DNA of 32,454 nt from Pseudomonadota bacterium (GTDB lineage Bacteria; Myxococcota_A; UBA9042; GCA-2863065). The notes beneath the pieces are model-generated. The model was given only the letters and a program-made list of their open reading frames with translations, had not been told where the DNA came from and did no database searches. A program made the translations under genes and the position numbers. This document shows positions 15,743-22,815 of the stretch, in pieces. The stretch spans positions 1 to 32,454 of the forward strand of contig SXOO01000268.1 in the NCBI GenBank assembly GCA_005776725.1. Reading direction: 5' to 3'. How positions within the stretch are numbered: position 1 is the first letter of the stretch; every line of letters starts with the position of its first letter.

Positions 15743-16407
15743 GCGAACCTCATGATCGGCCAGCCGCGCCGGCGCGCAGCGACCCACAGGCGCACGTCGG
15801 GCCCAACCACCCTCGGCGCCCCGACGGCCTCCAGCATGGGGAGATCGGTGTACGAGTCCGTGTAGAAGTACGAGGCGTCCAGCGCGTAGCCCCCGAGCTG
15901 CGCCCAGTCGCGGGCCAGCGCGACCTTGCCGTCGCCGTAACACATGGGCCCCTCGGCGCGCCCCGTGAAGAGGCCCTCGGTGACCTCGAGCCGAGTACAC
16001 AAGATGTGCTCGCAGCCCATGAGTCGGGCCAGGGGCTCGGCCATGTACAGCGTTTGCGCTGTGAGCAGCGCATTGGTGTGCCCCTGGTCGCGGTGCCGCG
16101 CGGCTGCTTCCAGCGCCTCGGCCGACACCAGCGGGCGGATCTCGCGCTCGAAGAGCTCGTCGCAGCGGGCCCGAAGGGCGGCCTCCGACGTGCCCTCAAG
16201 GGCCTGGAACACCCGGGCCATCACGCCGCGCATGTCGATGAGGGCCAGCCTGTATCGAAGCAACACGACGGACAGGCGCGCCAGATCCAGCCGGCCGAGC
16301 TCCCCGCGCCGGCGCATGTCCCGCATGTAGATGCTGGCCGTGTTCCCGCGCACGACCGTGTGGTCCATGTCGAAGAACGCTGCGACGCGCGGGGAGGATG
16401 GTGACAC
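15739..16407 (-). CDS. HAD-IB (SerB-like) family phosphatase
   Basis: The chosen start is GTG 16407, giving 222 residues; a start 12 codons upstream (16443) is possible. All four HAD motifs are present. Motif I is FFDMDHTVV (nucleophile D13, acid D15). Motif II is T116 in NALLTAQT, motif III is K161 in YGDGKV, and motif IV is YTDSYTDLPM (D184, D188). The family includes phosphoserine phosphatase and lysophosphatidic or sphingolipid-type phosphatases. Length and a helical cap at about 25-90 fit the HAD-IB group of membrane-lipid or PlsC-associated phosphatases. It is the first gene of the eight-gene unit and overlaps the kinase gene by GTGA, so it is probably co-translated. The substrate is not determined. 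Confidence 0.87.
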   Translation of the reverse strand: MSPSSPRVAAFFDMDHTVVRGNTASIYMRDMRRRGELGRLDLARLSVVLLRYRLALIDMRGVMARVFQALEGTSEAALRARCDELFEREIRPLVSAEALEAAARHRDQGHTNALLTAQTLYMAEPLARLMGCEHILCTRLEVTEGLFTGRAEGPMCYGDGKVALARDWAQLGGYALDASYFYTDSYTDLPMLEAVGAPRVVGPDVRLWVAARRRGWPIMRFA

Positions 16408-16543
16408 GCGGCGGAGGCTACCCTGCGGCCCGCCGCCCCGCAAAGCCCAGTGGCGCGTTGAGTGCGCTCGCCTTGCGCGGCGCAGTCAGCCCGATAGGCT
16501 CGCCGGTCGTGGAGGCGGACCGTTGGTCTTCAGAGGACGCGTC
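16408..16543. promoter_or_regulatory. Divergent intergenic region between HAD-signalling operon and sulfatase operon
   Basis: These 136 bases must hold the promoters for both divergent units. There is no strong promoter: a TTGCGC followed about 16 bases later by TAGGCT on the plus strand is a weak sigma70-like candidate, and I see nothing clear on the minus strand. No long repeat or palindrome is evident. Confidence 0.35.
16532..16537 (+). promoter_or_regulatory. Shine-Dalgarno deciding the sulfatase start
   Basis: AGAGGA lies six bases before TTG 16544, an ideal spacing, which favours TTG as the start. GTG 16553 and GTG 16559 are alternatives with poorer spacing. All three keep the lipoprotein signal intact. 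Confidence 0.5.
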
Positions 16544-18901
16544 TTGGGGTCGGTGCGTGTGCGTGCCTGGGTGCTGCTCGGTGGCTTCGTCATGCTCGCC
16601 ATCACGGGTTGCCGCGCCGGCGACGCCCAGGAGAACCCCCCGCCCAAGCGTGCACTGACCGCACCTCCGCCTAAAGACGGCGCAGCTCGGCCACCCACAT
16701 CGCCGCCACGCCCTGACGCGGAGATGGCCGCGCGGGTGGGCTCCCAGCGCGCCGTGGTGAGCCGGCTCGGCCCGGTGGGGCCGGCGTCGCCCGGCTTGTT
16801 CACGCGGCGGTCCTATGCCCGACCCCACGGTCTCACACCCCCGGACGAGCGGCTCCAGAACGCAAACTTCAAGACGGGCGAGAAGAACGAGTGGCGCCTC
16901 GTTCGGGCGGTGGTGTTCGCGTCCGGAACCACCGCTGAGTGGACGGTCGACGCACCGGCCGGGGCGACGCTGGCGCTGGAGGTGGCCGCCGCTGGTCCCG
17001 CGGAGGGCAACGTACCGCTGGAGTGGCTGGTCGACGGGGCGGTGGTGGCGTCGAGCGTGGTGGTGATCGGTGGTGACCAGGTCACGCCGTGGCGGGTGCC
17101 ACCGATCACGCTGGCCGCCGGGACGCGGCGGCTGGCGCTGCGCAGCCCGGCCGTGGCGGGAGCGCGCATCGCGCTGCTGGACCCGGTGGTCACTGCGCCG
17201 GCGCCGGTCCCCGCGGACAACGTGCTGCTCGTGGTGGTGGACGCGCTCCGCGCCGACGCGCTGGGGCGCGTTGCTGCCGCTCGAAAGCGCGCGGCGCTGT
17301 TCCCCACCTTCGCCCGGCTCGGCAACGAAGGCGTGGAGTTCACGCAGTCGTTCTCGGTGGGAAACCAGACGCGCCTGTCGACCTACGCCTTCCTATCGGG
17401 GCAGTGGCCTCGCTTCGGGCGCTTCCACAGCGTGCAGTGGGATCTCGAGCCCGAGGACAAGGCGCGCTACTTCGCCGCCCGCCCGCCGCTTCTCGGGCGC
17501 CTCCTGGCCGAGGCGGGCGCGCGTACGGCCACGTTCGGCAACGACGCCTTCCTGTTCAACCACCAGTCCATCGGCCTCGACGCCGCGTTCGATGCGGTCA
17601 CGGATTTTCGCCACAGCACCTCGGATACGCCCTGGATGACCGACGCTGCCATCCACTGGCTCGAGCAGCACTCCGGCGAGCGCTTCTTCCTCATGGTCAA
17701 CTACAACGCGCCGCACAAACCCTACGAACCGCCGCCGGAGGATCGCGCAGCCATCGATGGCGGGCTCGGACCCGAGTGGGCGGCACTGGACCCCGACTAT
17801 CTCGGCGAGATTCACTACACAGACCGCCACCTGGCGCGCCTCGTCGAGGCGCTCGACCGGCTGGACCTCGGCAAGCGCACCACGGTGATCGTGACGTCGG
17901 ACCATGGCGAGATCTTCGACGAGCGCCACAAGTGTTACAGCCCCACCTACGACCGCTACTGCTACCGCAGCCACGGCGTGACGCTCTTCGACGAAGAGCT
18001 GCACGTGCCGCTGATCGTACGCCAGCCGGGGCGCTTCGCGCCGCGCGCAGTGGACCTCCCCGTCTCGCACGTGGACCTGGCCCCGACCGTCCTCGCGCTC
18101 ATGGGCGTGGCGCCGGACCCGCTCCACCTCGGCCGAGACCTGGGCCCGCTGTTGGATGGCCAGACCCTGCCGGAGGTGCCCATCCGGTCGGAGTCGCGGC
18201 GTTCGGTCGCACTTCGCTACAAGGGGCTCAAGTACGTCTGGCACGACCCGAGCCTCGTCATCAACTACCGCTCGGACACCCTTTGGGACCCGAGCGCCGG
18301 GAACGAGGAGCTCTACCGCCTCACCACAGACCCGGACGAGACCCAGACGCGCGCGCTCGTCGAGCCCTCCGTCACGGCCTCCATGCGCGACACGCTGTAC
18401 CGCCAGGACGCGCGGCACGACCGACTCCGGGGGCAGTCGGCGCGCTGGGTGCTCGAGGCGGGCGAGGCCGTAGGGGGACAGCTCACGAGCCTCGGCCGGA
18501 TCCTGGATGTGGAGCCCAGCCCCGGTTGCCGGGCGTCGGCGGATCGGGGCACGCTCTCGCTTGCGCTGGCCGGGGGCTGCACCGTGCGCTTCGCTACCTC
18601 GCCGGGGGACGCCGGGATCTGGCTCGAGGGCCTCACGATCGGCACGCGCCCGGTGACGTTGGCCGACGTGGGCGCCGGTCCACTCGCGATCCGGCTCCTG
18701 GAGTCGTTCCGGGTAGAGACCGCGGGCGTCCGGGCCCGCTTCCGCGCGCCGGATGAGGCGTCGCCGCCCGCCGAGCGACCGGCGGTCTGGCTTCGCCGGG
18801 TAGACACGGAGGTGTATGCTGCCACCCCCGCTGCGGCGTCCTCTACGCCGCCTGCGGACGCCGAGGTGAGGGCGATGATGCAGGGATGGGGATATCAATG
18901 A
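16544..18901 (+). CDS. Sulfatase-superfamily lipoprotein, atypical active site
   Basis: With the TTG start the protein has 785 residues. The N-terminus has a lipobox (VMLAITGC, C23), so it is membrane-anchored, followed by a Pro-rich linker (30-60) and a beta-sandwich-like region (about 105-215). Residues 225-600 are an alkaline-phosphatase/sulfatase fold: VLLVVVDALRADAL (D233), APHKPYEPP (H391), VTSDHGEIFDE (D453, H454) and SHGVTLFDEELHVPLIVRQP (H478). The segment where sulfatases carry the Cys or Ser that becomes formylglycine (CxPxR) reads SVGNQTRLSTYAFLSG, with Gly at the expected position. The nearby Thr could instead serve as nucleophile, as in phosphoglycerol or phosphoethanolamine transferases. 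Residues 600-785 are an extra beta-rich domain. The earlier in-frame start is rejected because it overlaps the divergent gene. It overlaps the GH1 gene (ATGA). Confidence 0.82.
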   Translation: MGSVRVRAWVLLGGFVMLAITGCRAGDAQENPPPKRALTAPPPKDGAARPPTSPPRPDAEMAARVGSQRAVVSRLGPVGPASPGLFTRRSYARPHGLTPPDERLQNANFKTGEKNEWRLVRAVVFASGTTAEWTVDAPAGATLALEVAAAGPAEGNVPLEWLVDGAVVASSVVVIGGDQVTPWRVPPITLAAGTRRLALRSPAVAGARIALLDPVVTAPAPVPADNVLLVVVDALRADALGRVAAARKRAALFPTFARLGNEGVEFTQSFSVGNQTRLSTYAFLSGQWPRFGRFHSVQWDLEPEDKARYFAARPPLLGRLLAEAGARTATFGNDAFLFNHQSIGLDAAFDAVTDFRHSTSDTPWMTDAAIHWLEQHSGERFFLMVNYNAPHKPYEPPPEDRAAIDGGLGPEWAALDPDYLGEIHYTDRHLARLVEALDRLDLGKRTTVIVTSDHGEIFDERHKCYSPTYDRYCYRSHGVTLFDEELHVPLIVRQPGRFAPRAVDLPVSHVDLAPTVLALMGVAPDPLHLGRDLGPLLDGQTLPEVPIRSESRRSVALRYKGLKYVWHDPSLVINYRSDTLWDPSAGNEELYRLTTDPDETQTRALVEPSVTASMRDTLYRQDARHDRLRGQSARWVLEAGEAVGGQLTSLGRILDVEPSPGCRASADRGTLSLALAGGCTVRFATSPGDAGIWLEGLTIGTRPVTLADVGAGPLAIRLLESFRVETAGVRARFRAPDEASPPAERPAVWLRRVDTEVYAATPAAASSTPPADAEVRAMMQGWGYQ

Positions 18902-20550
18902 AGCGTCTTGGAAATACCTGCTGGCTGTTCGCAACCGCGGTGCTCGCCGTGGGGTGCGCCGGAGAGAGCGCCGAGACGCCCGCCCAAGACGCCTGCGGGG
19001 CCAGCTGTGAGGATGCCCCCTCTTCCGACGGGGGCGACGTCGTCGCTCCAGACGTGGCCGCTCCGGACGCGGCCCAGCCCACCGCCGCGCGCGCCTTTCC
19101 CCCGGGCTTCCTGTTCGGCACCGCGATCGCCGGTTTCCAGGTGGACATGGGATGCCCCACGCTCGCCGCCGAGGCGTGCGAGGACCGCAACTCCGACTGG
19201 TACGCCTTCATCACCTCCGAGGCGGTGAAGGCTTCGCCCAACGCCTACCTCCACGGCGACCCGCCGGCGGCGGGGCCTGGGTTCTGGGAGCTCTTCGAGC
19301 AAGACTTCGATCGGGCTCGGGACGAGCTGGGCAACAACGCGTTCCGGTTCAGCTTCGAGTGGAGCCGCGTCTTCCCCACGGCCACCGATGACGCGAACAC
19401 GCACGAGGAGCTCCTCGCGCTGGCCGATCCCGCCGCGCTGGCCGGATACCGCGCTCAGCTCGCGGCCCTCGCGGCCCGGGGCCTCACGCCCATGGTCACC
19501 CTGAACCACTACTCGCTCCCCGCGTGGATCCACGACGGCCCCGGCTGCCACCTCGACATCGACAAGTGCTCGCCCAAGGGTTGGGTGGACGCAGACCGAA
19601 CGATCGCCGAGATCGCCAAGTACGCCGGCTTCGTGGGGCGCGAGTTCGGCGGTCAGGTCGACCTCTGGGCCACGGAGAACGAGCCGTTCGCCGTGATCTT
19701 CCCGGGCTACATCTTCCCCAGCCCGGACCGCACCAACCCGCCGGCGGTCACGCTCCGGGCGGCCGAGGCCAAGACGGTCTTCGGCGCGCTAATCCACGCG
19801 CACGCCCGCATGGTCGACGCGCTGCGGGCTTCGGATACGGTCGACGCCGACGGCGACGGCGCCGCAACCTTTGTGGGGCTGGTCTACGCCATGGCCCCCG
19901 TGAAGCCCATGGACCCGTCCAAACCCGCCGACGTGAAGGCCGCCGAGAACGTCTTCTACCTCTGGAACATGGCGTTCCTGAACGCGGTGGTGAAGGGCGA
20001 CTTCGACCACGACCTCGACGGCGTCGCCGAGCGCGACGACTCGCTCGTCGGGCGCATGGACTGGCTCGGCATCAACTACTACACGCGCATCACCGTAGAG
20101 GGCGTCGACGTCCCGCTGCTGGCCGAGCTCTCGCCGCTCACCACGTTCAACCTCCTCACGCTGGTTCCGTGGGAGGCATACACCCGCGGCATCTACGAGA
20201 TGGCGATGGTGGTTCGAGACTTCGGGCTCCCCGCCTACGTCACGGAGACCGGCATCGAGGACGAAGCCGACGACGGCAAGATGGTGAAGTGGCTCGTGGA
20301 GACGCTCAGCTGGGTCCACCAGTCCATCGAGGACGGCGCGGACATCAGGGGCTACTTCTTCTGGACCCTGGTCGACAACTACGAGTGGAACCACGGGATG
20401 TCGATCGAGCTCGGCCTCTACGGAGTGGACCACACAGACCCCGAGAAGCGGCGCGTGCCCCGCAAGGGCGTGGCCGTGTACAAGGCGATCACCGACGCCT
20501 GGGGGATCACCGACGAGCTCAAGGCCACCTATCCGATTGAGGTTGAGTGA
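18898..20550 (+). CDS. GH1 family (beta-glucosidase-like) lipoprotein
   Basis: The start ATG 18898 overlaps the sulfatase stop. A lipobox AVLAVGC puts C20 as the lipidated residue. An Asp/Ala/Pro-rich linker with extra cysteines precedes the enzyme at about 66. The GH1 barrel is recognisable from FLFGTAIAGFQVD, FRFSFEWSRVFP, WATENEPFA (acid/base E262), DWLGINYYTR, YVTETGIED (nucleophile E450; the usual TENG is TETG) and GYFFWTLVDNYEWNHGM. Both catalytic glutamates are present, so it should hydrolyse beta-glycosides or transfer glycosyl groups at the cell envelope. Two Asp-rich loops (DADGDG at 316-321 and DFDHDLDG at 368-375) resemble calcium-binding insertions. GH1 enzymes are usually cytoplasmic, so lipoprotein location is notable. 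It is coupled by GTGA to the membrane-protein gene. Confidence 0.9.
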   Translation: MKRLGNTCWLFATAVLAVGCAGESAETPAQDACGASCEDAPSSDGGDVVAPDVAAPDAAQPTAARAFPPGFLFGTAIAGFQVDMGCPTLAAEACEDRNSDWYAFITSEAVKASPNAYLHGDPPAAGPGFWELFEQDFDRARDELGNNAFRFSFEWSRVFPTATDDANTHEELLALADPAALAGYRAQLAALAARGLTPMVTLNHYSLPAWIHDGPGCHLDIDKCSPKGWVDADRTIAEIAKYAGFVGREFGGQVDLWATENEPFAVIFPGYIFPSPDRTNPPAVTLRAAEAKTVFGALIHAHARMVDALRASDTVDADGDGAATFVGLVYAMAPVKPMDPSKPADVKAAENVFYLWNMAFLNAVVKGDFDHDLDGVAERDDSLVGRMDWLGINYYTRITVEGVDVPLLAELSPLTTFNLLTLVPWEAYTRGIYEMAMVVRDFGLPAYVTETGIEDEADDGKMVKWLVETLSWVHQSIEDGADIRGYFFWTLVDNYEWNHGMSIELGLYGVDHTDPEKRRVPRKGVAVYKAITDAWGITDELKATYPIEVE

Positions 20551-22730
20551 GCGCTGCGCTGTTCGCGGCCCACCTCCTGGTCGGGGCCGCCATCACAGCC
20601 TTCCTGTTCGGTGTCGGGCTCCTCGGCGCCTCCCTCTGGCGCCCGCCGCGGGCCGAAGATGACACCCCGATCCACCACGTGCTCATCGCGCTGGGGATCG
20701 GCTTCGGCCTCGTGCCCTTCGTCGCCTTCGCGATCGTGCTGTTCCCCGACATCGCCCTCACCGCGGAGATCCCGGTGGGCGTGGGCCTCATCTTGGCGGT
20801 TGGCGCGGGGCTCGCGCTCCGGCGCCGGGGGTTGCCGGTTCAGCTGAAGGAGGGGTGGGCCGAGGCCCGACCGGTGCTGATCGCGGCCGGCCTCGTGGGG
20901 CTGGTCTATCTGCTCAAGTACGACCGCAGCGTCTGCTTCCTCGAGTCGTGTATCCACCGGGTCGTCATCCAGGTGCTCAAGCTGCACGAGCAGGACGTGC
21001 ACCTGCTCTACTCCAACCGCGATGACCAGCGGCTCGGCAACCCCGCGGTCATCTCGGGCTTCGTGGTGCTCTACCGCGGGCTCGGCTTTCGGGTGCTCTA
21101 CGGGTTCCTCGGCTTCGCGATGGCCCTCGGCGGCTGGGCGTTGGGCCGCCGCGTCTTCGGCTCGGCGCGCTGGGCCTGGGTGATGCTGCTGGCGCTCCCG
21201 CTCAACCCGTACGTGTTCAAGATCCCGCTGCTCGACGAGAACCTGCTCACCCTCGGCTTCTCGTCCCTCTTGTTCCCGCTGCTGCTCCGCCGGCACGTCC
21301 CGTGGGCCATCGTGGGGCTCTTCTACGGCCTCGTGGTGATGATGCAGCACGCGGCGATCCTCTCGGGCCTCGCGATGGTGGTCGCGATCGCCTTCAACAA
21401 GGATCCGTCACGGCCGTGGCACCGCGCCAAGGCCTTCGCGGTGGCGTTTCCGCTCTTCGTGTTGGTCACGCTGGTCTGCCACATCCACCACTACCTGGCG
21501 TTGGGCAGCCTCTTGCGCTTCGAGTCGTTCGGGCAGATCCCGGCCTTCCCCCACCGGTTCTTCGGGATGTACGAGGGCCTCTTGCAGTGGCCCTTCGGCC
21601 CCGAGCTGGTGCGCACCCCATGGAACCCCTTCCCCACATTCTTGATGTGGCCGGTCTATCTCATGGACCTCATCGGCGCGGTCCCGTTCGCCGGGATCGC
21701 GGTTGGACTCGCCTGGCAGCTGTGGCGAGCGCGCCAAGACGCGGCGCTCTGGCTCGCGTGGTTCGTGCTGCCCTATCTGGCGTTGTCCCTCCAGGAGAAC
21801 TGGGACGTGCCCAACAAGATGGGGGTGATCTACATGTGCCTCCATCCCCTCTTGGTGTGGGCCATCACGGGTGTGCGTGCCGTCTTCGAGGGGGGCCGCG
21901 CGTGGGGCGTGAGCCTCGCCGTGCTGTCGTTCGCGGTGGGCGCCTCGGCCGAGGGCCTCCGTCACCTCGATGTGCCGGTGGACACCCGGTACTACGTGGC
22001 GCGTTTCGGTGAGCGCCGCGAGGACCCCACCTATGTCCGCGCAGAGCGCGAGCTCGTCACTGACGTTGCTCCCTGGCCCGACTACTCACGCGTCGGCCCC
22101 GTGGACCAGGTCATCGATCCGGCCAAGCTCCGCACGCTGGTGCAGGAGATCGTGGACCCCACGATCGACCGCAAGGGCACCCCCTACGGCTGGTTCCCGG
22201 ACGAGCAGAAGGTCGACGACGCACCCAGCGTGGTGCTCGAGGTCGACCTGCGGGCGCGACCCGTCGACGGCGGGCCGCTGGTTCGGCTCGCTGAGGCCGG
22301 GCCAGTCGATCTCGACCTCAGCGCGGCCCCTGCCGGCTCCGGGGCGTTCCCCACCTGGGCCATCCCCGACATCCGGGTGAGCTGGGCCCCCCGGCCCGTC
22401 ACGGTCCTCGCGAGCGGCCCCGGGGCCGCCGTGACCGGGCTATACCTGCTCTTCGAGCCCTGGGGCGAGGGCGACGACCGCCGCGAGTACCTCCAGGACC
22501 GCTACCACCGCGGCTTGCGGATGGTGCTCGGCTGGCCAGACAGCGCCTTGTTCGGCACGCGCTCCCTCCCGGCCGACACCGACGGGGTATTTCGAGTCCG
22601 CGTGCCGCACGGCCCCTTCTCGCTCGTGGAGAGCGTCAACAACTCCGGTCAGCTCTACTATGCGTGGCAGGGCGTCGTGTCGGAGGCGGGCGTGCTGCTC
22701 GACGGGCCGCGCAAGGTCTTCCATAATTGA
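20547..22730 (+). CDS. Large polytopic membrane protein (GT-C-like topology), unknown function
   Basis: The 727-residue protein starts at GTG 20547 within the GH1 stop. About ten to twelve membrane helices cover residues 4-465 (clear ones at 4-28, 45-67, 74-91, 109-124, 183-200, 208-225, 252-282, 296-318, 364-392, 400-416, 428-445, 453-468). A soluble domain of about 255 residues follows. Loop features include LHEQDVHLLYSNRDDQRLGN after the fourth helix and LLDENLLTLGF. The arrangement of many helices plus a soluble C-terminal domain resembles GT-C glycosyltransferases that use lipid-linked sugars, but I see no decisive motif. Its coupling to sulfatase and glycosidase lipoprotein genes suggests synthesis or modification of a surface glycan (inference). 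An envelope transporter is an alternative. Confidence 0.75.
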   Translation: MSAALFAAHLLVGAAITAFLFGVGLLGASLWRPPRAEDDTPIHHVLIALGIGFGLVPFVAFAIVLFPDIALTAEIPVGVGLILAVGAGLALRRRGLPVQLKEGWAEARPVLIAAGLVGLVYLLKYDRSVCFLESCIHRVVIQVLKLHEQDVHLLYSNRDDQRLGNPAVISGFVVLYRGLGFRVLYGFLGFAMALGGWALGRRVFGSARWAWVMLLALPLNPYVFKIPLLDENLLTLGFSSLLFPLLLRRHVPWAIVGLFYGLVVMMQHAAILSGLAMVVAIAFNKDPSRPWHRAKAFAVAFPLFVLVTLVCHIHHYLALGSLLRFESFGQIPAFPHRFFGMYEGLLQWPFGPELVRTPWNPFPTFLMWPVYLMDLIGAVPFAGIAVGLAWQLWRARQDAALWLAWFVLPYLALSLQENWDVPNKMGVIYMCLHPLLVWAITGVRAVFEGGRAWGVSLAVLSFAVGASAEGLRHLDVPVDTRYYVARFGERREDPTYVRAERELVTDVAPWPDYSRVGPVDQVIDPAKLRTLVQEIVDPTIDRKGTPYGWFPDEQKVDDAPSVVLEVDLRARPVDGGPLVRLAEAGPVDLDLSAAPAGSGAFPTWAIPDIRVSWAPRPVTVLASGPGAAVTGLYLLFEPWGEGDDRREYLQDRYHRGLRMVLGWPDSALFGTRSLPADTDGVFRVRVPHGPFSLVESVNNSGQLYYAWQGVVSEAGVLLDGPRKVFHN

Positions 22731-22780
22731 TCCCCCCCCGGCGGTTGCGCTGGAAGTCAGACCGCAAGTGATGCCACCGT

Positions 22781-22793
22781 GGGGGAGTCCCCC
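22781..22793 (+). terminator. GC-rich hairpin between membrane-protein gene and Cys-rich lipoprotein gene
   Basis: GGGGG and CCCCC flank AGT, a strong short stem 51 bases after the stop at 22730 and 22 bases before the ATG at 22816. There is no T tract, so it may be a weak terminator, a Rho-dependent pause or a leader structure. The 85-base gap also holds a run of eight C's at 22732. Confidence 0.3.
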
Positions 22794-22815
22794 GGCCCAT
22801 GGGAGCCCTCCGAAT

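Noticed and set aside
16331..16543. Upstream in-frame extension of the sulfatase gene (71 extra codons)
   Set aside because: It overlaps the divergent HAD gene, is Arg-rich, and would bury the lipoprotein signal; a Shine-Dalgarno before TTG 16544 fits better.
17089..18934. Long open frames on both strands within the sulfatase gene (555 and 513 codons)
   Set aside because: They are Arg/Gly/Pro-rich shadows of a gene with clear sulfatase motifs; no independent start signal or conserved motif.
22660..22815. Upstream extension of the Cys-rich lipoprotein frame
   Set aside because: It overlaps the end of the membrane-protein gene and reads basic and Pro-rich; ATG 22816 gives an intact lipobox.
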